A stretch of DNA of 36,422 bases from F1-60-MAGs027 sp044344715 (GCA_044344715.1 JBIJCI010000014.1:1-36422), one strand, 5' to 3'; positions 16,627 to 24,746 are shown, counted from the first letter of the stretch. Notes: a model not told the origin generated them from the sequence alone. Numbers and translations: made by a program.

Positions 16627-16750
16627 TTCTTGCAGGGTTGGGTGAAATTCCCTATCGGCGGTGAAAGCCCGCGACTCCCGCGTTGAAAGACGCGGGACTG
16701 ACTCGGTGAAACTCCGGGGCCGACGGTCACAGTCCGGATGGAAGCAGGAA
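16627..16750 (+). promoter_or_regulatory. FMN riboswitch (RFN element)
   Basis: The conserved RFN blocks appear in order: GGGTGAAATTCCC (16640-16652), GGCGGTGAAAGCCCGCGA (from about 16656), a variable CCCGCG/CGCGGG arm, GGTGAAACTCC, GCCGACGGTCACAGTCCGGATG (ending 16740). The closing stem P1 pairs 16627-16633 (TTCTTGC) with 16744-16750 (GCAGGAA). The 3' strand of P1 is the Shine-Dalgarno AGGAAGAG of ribD, so FMN binding should hide the ribosome site and lower translation of the riboflavin genes. Confidence 0.97.
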
Positions 16751-16753
16751 GAG

Positions 16754-17749
16754 ATGAGCGACATCGACCAACAATCGATGCGCGAGGCGGTGCTCGTTGC
16801 CGACTCTGCGCGACCGACGTGCCGGCCCAACCCGTGGGTCGGTGCCGTGCTCGTTGCTACCGACGGTCGGCGATTCACGGGCTTCACCCAGCCGGTCGGC
16901 CAATCGCACGCCGAGGTCATGGCGTTGCGGGCGGCAGGCGACGCGGCGCGCGGCGCGACCCTCTACGTCACCCTCGAGCCCTGCAACCACCACGGTCGCA
17001 CACCCCCGTGCACGGAGGCGATCCTCGCGGCGGGAGTCGCACGTGTAGTGGTCGGCGTCAGCGACCCGGATTCACGGGTTGCCGGCACGGGCATCGAACG
17101 CTTGCGTGCGGCCGGAGTTCGCGTCGATCTCGGGGTCTGTTCCGACCTCGTTGCGGATCGACTCGCCGCATACCTGCACCACCGTCGTACGGGCCGACCC
17201 TTCGTCGTGCTCAAGCTGGCCATGACCATCGACGGCTACGTCGCCGCCAAGTCCGGGTCCGGTGGATGGATCACGGGTCCGGCCGCACGTCGCCGCGTGC
17301 ACGAGATGCGCGCCGAGAGCGACGCGATCCTCGTGGGAGCCGGAACCGTCCGCGCCGACGATCCGTTGCTGACGGTTCGCGACGTCGACGGACCGTCACC
17401 CCGCCGGATCGTGCTCGGCCGTGCACCGAAGGATGCCAGGGTTCATCCGTGCACCGAGTGGTCGGATTCGCCCGACGAACTGCTCGTGCAGCTCGGGAAC
17501 GAGCACGTGCTGCAACTTATGGTCGAGGGTGGAGCGAAGGTAGCCGCGAGTTTCCACGCTGCCGGACTGATCGACCGTTACGTGTTCCACGTTGCACCCG
17601 CGATCATGGGTGGTGGTGATGCGGTACCGGCCTTCGCAGGTGACACGGCAGCCACGATCGCCGACGTCTGGCGGGGTCGCCTCGTTTCCACCCGAACGCT
17701 CGGCAACGATGTCGAGATCATCCTGGAACCGGAACGGACCCTGCCATGA
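16754..17749 (+). CDS. ribD: Bifunctional riboflavin deaminase/reductase
   Basis: It converts the GTP-derived pyrimidine to 5-amino-6-ribitylamino-uracil phosphate in two steps. The 331-residue protein has an N-terminal zinc deaminase domain with H52-A-E54, Cys77 (PCNHHGRTPPC) and Cys86, and a C-terminal reductase domain with KLAMTIDGYVA, ATWITGPAAR-type segment and LQLMVEGGAKVAASF. The ATG lies 4 bases after the Shine-Dalgarno that forms the riboswitch P1 strand. Its stop overlaps the ribBA start (ATGA). Riboflavin synthase (ribE), often the next gene, is not present. Confidence 0.96.
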   Translation: MSDIDQQSMREAVLVADSARPTCRPNPWVGAVLVATDGRRFTGFTQPVGQSHAEVMALRAAGDAARGATLYVTLEPCNHHGRTPPCTEAILAAGVARVVVGVSDPDSRVAGTGIERLRAAGVRVDLGVCSDLVADRLAAYLHHRRTGRPFVVLKLAMTIDGYVAAKSGSGGWITGPAARRRVHEMRAESDAILVGAGTVRADDPLLTVRDVDGPSPRRIVLGRAPKDARVHPCTEWSDSPDELLVQLGNEHVLQLMVEGGAKVAASFHAAGLIDRYVFHVAPAIMGGGDAVPAFAGDTAATIADVWRGRLVSTRTLGNDVEIILEPERTLP

Positions 17750-18990
17750 CGACGCAACATCGTGACCCATCGTTCGCCCCGATCGACGACGTGATCGCCG
17801 CGATCGGACGCGGGGAGATGGTCGTACTCGTCGACGACGAGGATCGCGAGAACGAAGGCGACCTCATCATGGCGGCACAGCATGTGACGCCCGAGAAGCT
17901 GGCGTTCATCATCCGCCACACGTCGGGTGTCGTGGTGGCACCGCTCACCGGCGATCGCTGTGACGAGCTACGCCTCCCGATGATGGTCGACCACAACACC
18001 GAGAGCCACCGCACGGCGTTCACCGTGTCGGTCGACCTGCTCGAGGGAACCACCACCGGCATCTCGGCGGCGGACCGCGCACTGACGATCCGGGCGCTCG
18101 CCGATCCCGGGGTCGGCTACCAGGCCTTCGCCCGCCCCGGTCACGTATTCCCGTTGCGGGCCCGCGAGGGTGGCGTGCTGAAGCGCGCCGGCCACACCGA
18201 GGCGGCGGTCGATCTCGCCCGGCTCGCCGGATGCGTACCCGCCGGTGTCATCTGCGAGATCCAGAACGACGACGGAACGATGGCCCGACTCCCGCAGCTG
18301 AAGGAGTTCTGTGCACGGCACGGTTTGCTCCTCTCCTCGATCGCCGAACTGGTCGAGTGGCGTCGCCACAAGGAGCGACTCGTGGAGCGAATCGGGTCGG
18401 CACGCGTCCCCACCGAGTGGGGCGACTTCGAGTGCGTCGCCTACCGTTCGACGCTCGACGGTATCGAGCACCTCGCATTCGTACGCGGCGACGTCGCCGA
18501 CGGCAGACCCCTCCTCACACGCGTGCACAGCGAGTGCCTGACCGGTGACGTATTCGGGAGCCTCCGCTGCGACTGCGGTGACCAGCTCGCCGCCGCGATG
18601 GAACGAATCGTTGCTGAGGACCACGGCGTGCTCGTGTACCTCCGCGGTCACGAGGGTCGCGGCATCGGCATCGGACACAAGATCCGCGCGTATTCGCTGC
18701 AGGACCAGGGCCTCGACACCGTCGATGCGAACGTGAAGCTCGGACTTCCCGTCGACAGTCGCGAGTACGGCATCGGGGCCCAGATCCTCGCCGACCTCGG
18801 CGCCACACGGCTCCGACTCATGACCAACAACCCGGCCAAGTACGGCGGCATCGCCGGCTACGGGCTCAGTGTGGTGGAGCGCGTTCCGATCGTCACGGCC
18901 GTCACCGACGAGAATCGGTCGTACCTGTCGACCAAGCGCGACCGGCTCGGACATCTCTTCTCCCCCGATGAGAAAGGCGCATCGTCATGA
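17746..18990 (+). CDS. ribBA: Bifunctional DHBP synthase / GTP cyclohydrolase II
   Basis: The first enzymes of both branches of riboflavin synthesis in one chain of 414 residues. The N-terminal RibB domain makes 3,4-dihydroxy-2-butanone 4-phosphate and has DDEDRENEGDL and RPGHVFPLRAREGGVL. The C-terminal RibA domain opens GTP and carries the zinc cysteines in SECLTGDVFGSLRCDCGDQ and the LRGHEGRGIG loop, with MTNNPAKY near the end. Both active sites look intact. It overlaps ribD by 4 bases and ribH by 4 bases. Confidence 0.97.
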   Translation: MTTQHRDPSFAPIDDVIAAIGRGEMVVLVDDEDRENEGDLIMAAQHVTPEKLAFIIRHTSGVVVAPLTGDRCDELRLPMMVDHNTESHRTAFTVSVDLLEGTTTGISAADRALTIRALADPGVGYQAFARPGHVFPLRAREGGVLKRAGHTEAAVDLARLAGCVPAGVICEIQNDDGTMARLPQLKEFCARHGLLLSSIAELVEWRRHKERLVERIGSARVPTEWGDFECVAYRSTLDGIEHLAFVRGDVADGRPLLTRVHSECLTGDVFGSLRCDCGDQLAAAMERIVAEDHGVLVYLRGHEGRGIGIGHKIRAYSLQDQGLDTVDANVKLGLPVDSREYGIGAQILADLGATRLRLMTNNPAKYGGIAGYGLSVVERVPIVTAVTDENRSYLSTKRDRLGHLFSPDEKGASS

Positions 18991-19439
18991 AGAACAGGAA
19001 AGTGGAATCGCTCAAGGTCGGGATCGTCTGCTCCCGGTTCAACGAGTTCGTCGTCAATGCGTTGCTCGACGGTGCGCGACGATCGCTCGCCAAGCACGGC
19101 GTGAAGGACGAGAACGTCGAGGTGTTCTGGGTTCCCGGTGCCTACGAAATCCCCGTGATGGCCCGGTTGATGGCCGTCTCACGGAAGTACGACGCGCTCG
19201 TGACGCTCGGTGCGGTGATCCGTGGCGAGACCGCCCATTTCGAGTACGTGGCCGGCCCGTGCGCCGAGGGCATCATGCAGGTGCAACTCGAGACGCTCGT
19301 CCCGATCGGCTTCGGTGTGCTCACCGTGGAGAACGTGGAGCAGGCTGCCGCACGATCGAGGCCCGACGACACCAACAAGGGTTTCGAGGCCGCCGACGTT
19401 GCGATCGAGATGGTCGCCACGATGCGACGCTGGAAGTAG
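18987..19439 (+). CDS. ribH: 6,7-dimethyl-8-ribityllumazine synthase
   Basis: It condenses the RibD and RibB products to lumazine, the precursor of riboflavin. The 150-residue protein has GIVCSRFNEFVV, WVPGAYEIP (48-56), GAVIRGETAHFEYV with catalytic His84, and a TNKGFEAADVA segment typical of the family. The start codon overlaps the ribBA stop by 4 bases. It closes the ribD-ribBA-ribH operon; the last enzyme, riboflavin synthase, must be elsewhere in the genome. Confidence 0.96.
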   Translation: MKNRKVESLKVGIVCSRFNEFVVNALLDGARRSLAKHGVKDENVEVFWVPGAYEIPVMARLMAVSRKYDALVTLGAVIRGETAHFEYVAGPCAEGIMQVQLETLVPIGFGVLTVENVEQAAARSRPDDTNKGFEAADVAIEMVATMRRWK

Positions 19440-19476
19440 CGCGACCGGGCGCGACCGGCTGCCGCACACACCCCGC

Positions 19477-19495
19477 CGACAGCTTCCCGCTGTCG
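19477..19495 (+). terminator. Hairpin after ribH
   Basis: CGACAGC (19477-19483) pairs perfectly with GCTGTCG (19489-19495) around a 5-base TTCCC loop, a 7-bp stem 38 bases after the ribH stop. No T-run follows. It sits immediately before the GGGAGG ribosome-binding sequence of the phospholipase gene, so it may either end the rib transcript or shape the next leader. Confidence 0.55.
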
Positions 19496-19508
19496 TTGGG
19501 AGGCAACC

Positions 19509-20006
19509 ATTCGCCGCGTCGTCGCATGCTCCGTCGCGATCACGCTCCTGGCCCCGGCGCCGGAGTCGCGTGCCATCGCCGCGTCAATCCCGCATCGTCA
19601 CGGCTCGGCGAGCTCCACCGTGCCCGACCGCTCGGTGATCGATCACCTGGTGTTCGGGGTTCCGTTGGAGCGATTCCGGTCGGAGCGTTCGCGTGACAAA
19701 CGCCGTCACGCCTGGCTGATCACGGCCACCGACGGTTGCTCGGCTCCGGTCGTCGGAAGTGGTGGTCGGTCCTTCAATTTCCGCCTCGCCTGCGAACGCC
19801 ACGACCTCGCCTACGCCAACTACAGGGCACTCGATCGTCTCGGCCTCGGGGTCGTATGGGACTCCTCCCTGCGGGCACTCGTCGACGACCAGTTCCAGCG
19901 CGATCTCCAACGGTCGTGCACCAGGCGACGTCACAGCGAGCGGTTGCGCTGCGATGCGTGGGCGGTGGTGTACTTCCACACCGTGCGCCTCGCCGCCGGT
20001 CCGTGA
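19509..20006 (+). CDS. Secreted prokaryotic-type phospholipase A2, probable ATT start
   Basis: The product has the prokaryotic PLA2 active-site layout: D-G-C-S (Cys77), then A-C-x-R-H-D with Cys95 and the catalytic His98-Asp99 pair, then YxNY, as in Streptomyces PLA2 and fungal p15. It would hydrolyse the sn-2 ester of phospholipids outside the cell. The only canonical start, GTG 19620, gives a protein without an export signal. Reading back to ATT 19509 adds RRVVACSVAITLLAPAPESR and a following RAIA-A site, a convincing signal peptide, with GGGAGG 6 bases before. The frame is open throughout. So either the start is the rare AUU or the base was changed from ATG. Two pairs of cysteines may form disulfides. 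Confidence 0.72.
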   Translation: MRRVVACSVAITLLAPAPESRAIAASIPHRHGSASSTVPDRSVIDHLVFGVPLERFRSERSRDKRRHAWLITATDGCSAPVVGSGGRSFNFRLACERHDLAYANYRALDRLGLGVVWDSSLRALVDDQFQRDLQRSCTRRRHSERLRCDAWAVVYFHTVRLAAGP

Positions 20007-20009
20007 CCG

Positions 20010-20720
20010 TCAGGATTCGGTGATGGTGCGCAGCACGAGTTCCTGCAGCATTCGCGCGGTTGCACCCCAGATGGTTTCGTCGTCGAGGTAGAAGAACGGT
20101 ACGACCACCTCCCGATCGGGGAAGACCCAGTGTTCGTGCACGAACGTGTCGGGACGGACGAGCTCGCGAAGTGGAACGGAGAAGACCCGGTCGACTTCGC
20201 CGTTCAACGAGTAGCGAGTCGGCGCCTCCGGCAACTCCACCACGTGCGGCACGATGTGACTGCGACTCGACACCGTTCGGTGGGCCGACAACTCGCCGAG
20301 CCGCCGTGCGCCCGATGCATCGACGCCGATCTCCTCGCGGGTCTCGCGGAGTGCCGCCGCGAAGCTCGACTCGCCGGGTTCGATGCGACCGCCCGGAAAC
20401 GCCACCTGCCCCTTGTGGGAGTTCAGCGACTCGGAGCGCCGGGTCAGGATCACAAGCGGACCGTCGGCGTGGTCGATGAGCGGAACCAGCACGGCCGAGG
20501 GTTGTGCACCTTCCGGCGGGGACTGCGTATCGCCCTCCCGGCCACCCGCGTCAAACGCCCGCCGAACGGCGCCGAGATCGCCCAGTGCGCTCGTGTCGAG
20601 GTGCGACCACGGCGCGTGCCGGAGTTCGTGCCACCGTGCCGGCCGCGGGACCGTCTGGGATCCTCCCCGACGCCGCTCGCCCCGGATCGTCATGTCGTGC
20701 GTGGAGTCGGGCGACGGCAC
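20010..20720 (-). CDS. CoA-type Nudix pyrophosphatase (NudL-like)
   Basis: A Nudix hydrolase of 236 residues. Residues 90-116 show the CoA-pyrophosphatase signature (LTRRSESL then HKGQVAFPGG), and residues 111-133 contain the Nudix box G-x5-E-x7-R-E-x-x-E-E-x-G with metal-binding Glu126, Glu129 and Glu130. It probably splits CoA or acyl-CoA to 3'-phosphoadenosine and phosphopantetheine. Start: GTG at 20720 or ATG at 20693, the latter trimming 9 residues; the longer one is used here. It converges with the phospholipase with 3 bases between stops. The 55-aa gene lies 19 bases upstream on the same strand. Confidence 0.88.
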   Translation of the reverse strand: MPSPDSTHDMTIRGERRRGGSQTVPRPARWHELRHAPWSHLDTSALGDLGAVRRAFDAGGREGDTQSPPEGAQPSAVLVPLIDHADGPLVILTRRSESLNSHKGQVAFPGGRIEPGESSFAAALRETREEIGVDASGARRLGELSAHRTVSSRSHIVPHVVELPEAPTRYSLNGEVDRVFSVPLRELVRPDTFVHEHWVFPDREVVVPFFYLDDETIWGATARMLQELVLRTITES

Positions 20721-20739
20721 CGAACGGGTACGGACGTAC

Positions 20740-20907
20740 CTACTCGCCGGGCTTCCAGCCGCCGTCGACGAGCTGCCTGATGAGTTGATCGAGACCGGCA
20801 GTCTTCAACGACGCGAGCGTGCGGCCAGGTTGCTCCTCGCCCTTCTCCCACTTCTCCCATGCGGCATGAATCTTCGCGAGATCGGGTGCGGGCTTGTCGA
20901 ACGGCAT
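20740..20907 (-). CDS. Small conserved helical protein (55 aa)
   Basis: A 55-codon gene just upstream of the Nudix gene. The peptide has a charged N-terminus with a W-E-K-W-E-K-G-E-E segment (residues 17-25), a P-G-R-T-L-A-S-L-K-T-A-G-L-D segment (27-40) and a hydrophobic helix. The L-K-T-A-G-L core and the W-x-x-W-E-x-G-E pattern look like small unannotated actinobacterial proteins, but I know no function. Codon third positions are GC-rich, as expected of real coding sequence here. The Shine-Dalgarno is weak. Confidence 0.6.
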   Translation of the reverse strand: MPFDKPAPDLAKIHAAWEKWEKGEEQPGRTLASLKTAGLDQLIRQLVDGGWKPGE

Positions 20908-20954
20908 GCGCCGAGCCTAACGATGCGGCGAACGGCTCTCATAGCCTGAGCCAC

Positions 20955-22580
20955 ATGGAGCGACCCTGCGTGCGCACGCGACCGTCCGGGCGATGGCTCG
21001 CGATGACGACGGCGTTGATCGTTCCGCTCCTTCCGGTTGCACAATCGCCCGCCGCCGCGGTGGTCGGCGGCACGAGCGCTGCGGGCAACACCGCGGTGGT
21101 TCGGTTGATCAACGGAAGCAGCAGCTGCAGCGGGGCGTTGTGGACGAGTCGCGTCGTCATCACCGCGGGTCACTGCGTCGTCTCGTTGTCGGGCACCGTC
21201 ACCACACGCCCGATCTTCGTCTACGCCCCCGGAGTGAACACCCAGCTGTCTCCCCAAACCGTCTCGCAGAGCGCGATCATCACGGTGGATGGTTGGCGGA
21301 GGTTCGGCGAATACTCCCAGCCCGACGACATTGCGTTCATCGTGCTGAGCGCCGACCTGCCGGGTGCATCGATCTCACGACTCGCCACGACCAACGAGGT
21401 CTCTGCGTGGTCGCGCGAGGGTCGGGTCGTCACGTTCCTCGGCTACGGCAGGACCTCGCCAACTGGTGGCGCCTCGTTGACTCCCAACTCGATCGACCAG
21501 CGATTGACGCCGTTCCCGTCCTGGCCGGGTAGTTTCACCGCCCAGCAGACGCTGACCACCGGAATCTGCTCCGGCGACTCCGGGGGGCCGGTCGTCACGC
21601 AGGTCGGCAGCGAGCTCGTGCTGATCGGCATCGCTTCGGCGGCCTCCGGCCCCTGCGCAACGTCGAGTCGGCCCTCGATGACCGGGTTCATCCCTTCGGC
21701 CTTCCCGGAACTCATGCGCAGGTCACTGGAACTGACCAGCGTGGTCACCCTGCCGCAGGTCACGACCGGGGCCGCAACCGGCATCAGCGGAACGAGCGCG
21801 ATCCTCAATGCAACGGCCGTCGGCAACAACCTGCTCACGACGGTGTCGTTCTCCTACGGATTGCAGCCCGACCTGAGCGGGGCGACCATCACACTCGAGG
21901 CAGGTCAGGCGACGGGGACCACTCCCACGGCGTTCGAACTCGCCATCACCAACCTGGTTCCGGGCAACACGTACTACTACCGGGCGAATGCGAGCAGTAT
22001 CGCCGGCGCGGTCAGCGGGGCAATCTCATCGTTCGTAACGATCGGCGGTGTGCCGCTCGTCGAGGTCGGGGTCGCCTCGGAACTGTCGTCTGACTCGGCG
22101 AAACTCACCGGCACCGTCAACGCCAACTCGGTCCAGACCGTGGCATTCTTCCAGTACTCGCGCACACCGGACTTCGCAGTGGTGGATGGCACCGCCGTTG
22201 CGGGCGACATATTGGGCAACGAAACCGCCACCTTCTCCACCTCGATCGGGGGTCTCGAGCCCGGGACCACCTACTTCTGGCGGATGGCCGCTACCAACGG
22301 CAGCGGCACCAGCGTCAGCGCACCGCAATCGTTCACCACACCGGTGTTCTCCCGGTCGGCGTCCCTCTCCCAGCGTGCGCTCCTCGCCGCGCTCGTCGTC
22401 GAGCGGCGCGGCACGACGACGTTCACGGTGGCGCCAACGCCGCAGTCACGTTCGCACTGCGCAATCAACTCCCGCACCAAGCGCATCGTGTTCGGCAAGC
22501 CCGGCGTCTGTCGCCTGCGGATCACCGCCGTGCGCGGTGACGGGACATCCACCGCACTCTTCAATCTCGTGGTTCGGTAG
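20955..22580 (+). CDS. Secreted trypsin-like serine protease with two fibronectin-III-like repeats
   Basis: An exported S1-family protease of 541 residues. Signal peptide about 15-34 (ending SPAAA), then V-V-G-G at 36-39, the new N-terminus of an activated trypsin. The triad is complete: His73 in TAGHC, Asp125 in DDIAFI, Ser209 in GDSGGP. After about residue 270 come two FN3-like repeats (near 285-370 and 375-465), both with NNL/E-P-G-T-T-Y-Y/F-W-R style strands, and a C-terminal domain with two cysteines. Such repeats often anchor enzymes to polymers. The gene begins 47 bases from the divergent 55-aa gene. Confidence 0.9.
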   Translation: MERPCVRTRPSGRWLAMTTALIVPLLPVAQSPAAAVVGGTSAAGNTAVVRLINGSSSCSGALWTSRVVITAGHCVVSLSGTVTTRPIFVYAPGVNTQLSPQTVSQSAIITVDGWRRFGEYSQPDDIAFIVLSADLPGASISRLATTNEVSAWSREGRVVTFLGYGRTSPTGGASLTPNSIDQRLTPFPSWPGSFTAQQTLTTGICSGDSGGPVVTQVGSELVLIGIASAASGPCATSSRPSMTGFIPSAFPELMRRSLELTSVVTLPQVTTGAATGISGTSAILNATAVGNNLLTTVSFSYGLQPDLSGATITLEAGQATGTTPTAFELAITNLVPGNTYYYRANASSIAGAVSGAISSFVTIGGVPLVEVGVASELSSDSAKLTGTVNANSVQTVAFFQYSRTPDFAVVDGTAVAGDILGNETATFSTSIGGLEPGTTYFWRMAATNGSGTSVSAPQSFTTPVFSRSASLSQRALLAALVVERRGTTTFTVAPTPQSRSHCAINSRTKRIVFGKPGVCRLRITAVRGDGTSTALFNLVVR

Positions 22581-22584
22581 CGCA

Positions 22585-23550
22585 GTGTCGCCGTACGAGT
22601 TGCTGGCGGTCACGAGACGAAGCGACATCGTGGAGTCGCAGCACTTCGGTGCGGTGGTCGCCCTCGATCAACGAGGAACGATCGCGTTCCACGTCGGGGA
22701 CCCCAACGTGATCGTGTATCCGCGCTCGTCGATGAAGCCGCTCCAGGCGACCGCGATGGTTCGGGCCGGACTCGACCTTCCGCCGCGACTGCTGGCCCTG
22801 ACGTGCGCCAGTCACGATGGGCGGCCGGAGCATCTCTCCGCGGCCCGCGAGATCCTGGCCTCGGTGGGTCTCGACGAATCAGCGCTCCGAAACACCGCCG
22901 ACTACCCGCTCGACGAAGCCGAACATGAAGTGGCCATTCGCGAGGGTCGGAGCCGCTCCGCATTGCAGATGAACTGCTCCGGCAAGCACGCGGGAATGCT
23001 GGCCACCTGTGTCGCCGCCGGATGGAACCACGACCACGGCTATCTCTCGCCCGACCACCCGCTGCAACGGCACATCACCGATGCGATTCCGGCGCTCGCC
23101 GGGGAGGAGGTGGCGCACGTCGGCACGGACGGCTGCGGGGCACCGGCACACGCACTCTCGCTCCTCGGTCTTGCCCGCGCCTTCCGCTCCATCGCCATCG
23201 CGGATCACGGAACGCCGGAGCACCGGGTGGCGTCGGCGATGACGTCGCATCCGGGGATGGTCGGGGGTCCGACGCGCGACGTCTCGCGGCTGATGCAGGG
23301 AATCCCCGGTCTCGTGGCAAAGGACGGGGCAGAGGCGGTATTCGCGGTCGGGTTGCCGGACGGGCGGGCGGTTGCGCTCAAGGTGAGTGACGGGGCGAAC
23401 CGGGCGAGACCACCGGTGATGCGTGCAGCCCTGGAACGACTCGGGGTCGGCCTGGAAAAGGTCGACCCGGCGACGTGGGATTCCCCCGTTTGGGGGCACG
23501 GTCGCCGGGTCGGGTTGTGTGAAGCGGTTGGACCGCTCGTTACATCCTGA
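22585..23550 (+). CDS. L-asparaginase of the ReAV (class 3) type
   Basis: A 321-residue asparaginase related to Rhizobium ReAV and bacterial PF06089 proteins, hydrolysing asparagine to aspartate and ammonia. The active-site SxxK appears as Ser48-Lys51 (RSSMKP), with Ser76 in CASHDG, and the metal-binding set Cys130 and Lys133 (NCSGKH) and Cys183 (TDGCGAP), at the spacing of ReAV. No signal peptide is seen, so it is cytoplasmic. Its GTG start lies 5 bases after the protease stop, so the two are probably one transcript. It converges with the next gene, overlapping by 11 bases. Confidence 0.9.
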   Translation: MSPYELLAVTRRSDIVESQHFGAVVALDQRGTIAFHVGDPNVIVYPRSSMKPLQATAMVRAGLDLPPRLLALTCASHDGRPEHLSAAREILASVGLDESALRNTADYPLDEAEHEVAIREGRSRSALQMNCSGKHAGMLATCVAAGWNHDHGYLSPDHPLQRHITDAIPALAGEEVAHVGTDGCGAPAHALSLLGLARAFRSIAIADHGTPEHRVASAMTSHPGMVGGPTRDVSRLMQGIPGLVAKDGAEAVFAVGLPDGRAVALKVSDGANRARPPVMRAALERLGVGLEKVDPATWDSPVWGHGRRVGLCEAVGPLVTS

Positions 23551-23848
23551 ATCCCTTGTTGATCATCGAGATGGCGGCGTCCTTTACCGGGATCATGCCG
23601 TAGATGATCGCGCCGTTGGCGACGTAGACCATCCAGTCGTCCGAGAAGGACAGACCCCAATTGGCGGCGAGGTTCACGTCGGTGAGCCAGACCATCAGGA
23701 TGCTGATGATGAGGGCCCAGTGAGCGCCGATGACCGGGATCTTGGCAATGACTCCGTGGAGTCCGACGAGGCGAAGGACCGAGTCGATGACCGACACGAC
23801 CGCGCCAAGCAGGATTGCTGCCAGGAGGAGTGCTCCGAGGGTGTACAT
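23540..23848 (-). CDS. Small membrane protein of unknown function (102 aa)
   Basis: A 102-residue protein with about three membrane segments (about 3-24, 35-55, 72-88). It begins with a GAGAG-type ribosome-binding site. An amphipathic C-terminal tail has Lys/Arg. I recognise no family; the size and three-segment layout could fit a holin-like or envelope protein, but no phage genes are nearby. Its 3' end overlaps the asparaginase stop by 11 bases. A strong hairpin lies just upstream of its start. Confidence 0.6.
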   Translation of the reverse strand: MYTLGALLLAAILLGAVVSVIDSVLRLVGLHGVIAKIPVIGAHWALIISILMVWLTDVNLAANWGLSFSDDWMVYVANGAIIYGMIPVKDAAISMINKGFRM

Positions 23849-23866
23849 GGTTGATGTGCTCTCTTT

Positions 23867-23888
23867 CTGACGGCACCGTTGCCGTCAG
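23867..23888. other. Perfect 9-bp hairpin between MOSC and membrane-protein genes
   Basis: CTGACGGCA (23867-23875) pairs perfectly with TGCCGTCAG (23880-23888), with a 4-base CCGT loop. It lies 18 bases upstream of the start of the 102-aa gene and 67 bases after the MOSC stop. No T-run follows on the minus strand. It could end the MOSC transcript or be a leader structure. Confidence 0.65.
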
Positions 23889-23955
23889 GTTCCAGAACAG
23901 CGCAATTGCACGAGCGAGTGGTGGATGCCCCACCAAATGGCGTGGTTATTGGGAT

Positions 23956-24744
23956 TCAGCCGAGGGAATGGGCACGATCACCCGCGGTGATCCGCCCCGG
24001 TACGTCGACCCGGGCATAGACGCGGCTGCGAGTGTCACGCTGGTGACTCATCCGTTCGTAGTCGCCGTCGGCGAACCAGCGAGCGTTCTTGTGGCACGGA
24101 ATTGCGTACGCCGCAATCGTTACCGTCGCTGTGCCAAGGGTCACCCGTACACCGGGTCGAACCATCGACCAATCGAAACCACGAACCGAGACGTTCTCGC
24201 CGGCGGAACCGGGACGAATCGGATGGCCCTGCGCCGCGAACTCGGCGACGATGTCGGCACTCCAGATGCAGAGTGCCTGCCAGGGTCGCCCGTGGTGCGC
24301 ACGGCTGGCTTGACGATCGCCGGATACACCGCGGTAGCCGACCTCCACGTCGTCCACCGCCGACTTCGGAACGCCACCGTCGGAGAGGAACAGCCCCGTG
24401 ACGATGCCCTCGGTTGGCAACGTTCCGGTAGTCAGCGCGGCGAGCGGTGACCACATCCCGCGCAACGCCCGCACGAGCATGTCATCGTCCAGTTCGTCGA
24501 TCCGACCGGCTGCACGTTCGCCCAACAACTTCACCCGTTGTTGCGGGGCGAGTGAGGGATCGTCGGTCCCGGCGAGCGGCGCGAACAACGCCGCCAGTTC
24601 GTCGGCACTGCGCAGTTGGAGCTCGCTCGATGGTGACGACGAGTGCACGTGGTGCAACCACAGGTCGCCGAGGTGCAACAACGTGCGGTGTGCGTCGGTG
24701 CCCTCGTACGTCCAATGATCGACCATCACCACGGGGCGGGCCAT
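23956..24744 (-). CDS. MOSC-domain protein
   Basis: A 262-residue protein with a MOSC domain (molybdenum cofactor sulfurase C-terminal type) in the second half: SRAHHGRPWQAL (about 150), then G-S-A-G-E-N-V-S-V-R-G (about 180-190), and a cysteine in PCHKN (Cys217) that likely carries or receives sulfur. The first 110 residues form a helical region of unknown fold that I cannot place. MOSC proteins move sulfur onto cofactors or reduce N-hydroxylated compounds with molybdenum. It is 2 bases after the esterase gene and probably cotranscribed. Confidence 0.85.
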   Translation of the reverse strand: MARPVVMVDHWTYEGTDAHRTLLHLGDLWLHHVHSSSPSSELQLRSADELAALFAPLAGTDDPSLAPQQRVKLLGERAAGRIDELDDDMLVRALRGMWSPLAALTTGTLPTEGIVTGLFLSDGGVPKSAVDDVEVGYRGVSGDRQASRAHHGRPWQALCIWSADIVAEFAAQGHPIRPGSAGENVSVRGFDWSMVRPGVRVTLGTATVTIAAYAIPCHKNARWFADGDYERMSHQRDTRSRVYARVDVPGRITAGDRAHSLG

Positions 24745-24746
24745 CG

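Noticed and set aside
23540..23848. Prophage holin remnant
   Set aside because: Three membrane segments and small size alone do not make a holin; there is no lysin, integrase or other phage gene in the area.
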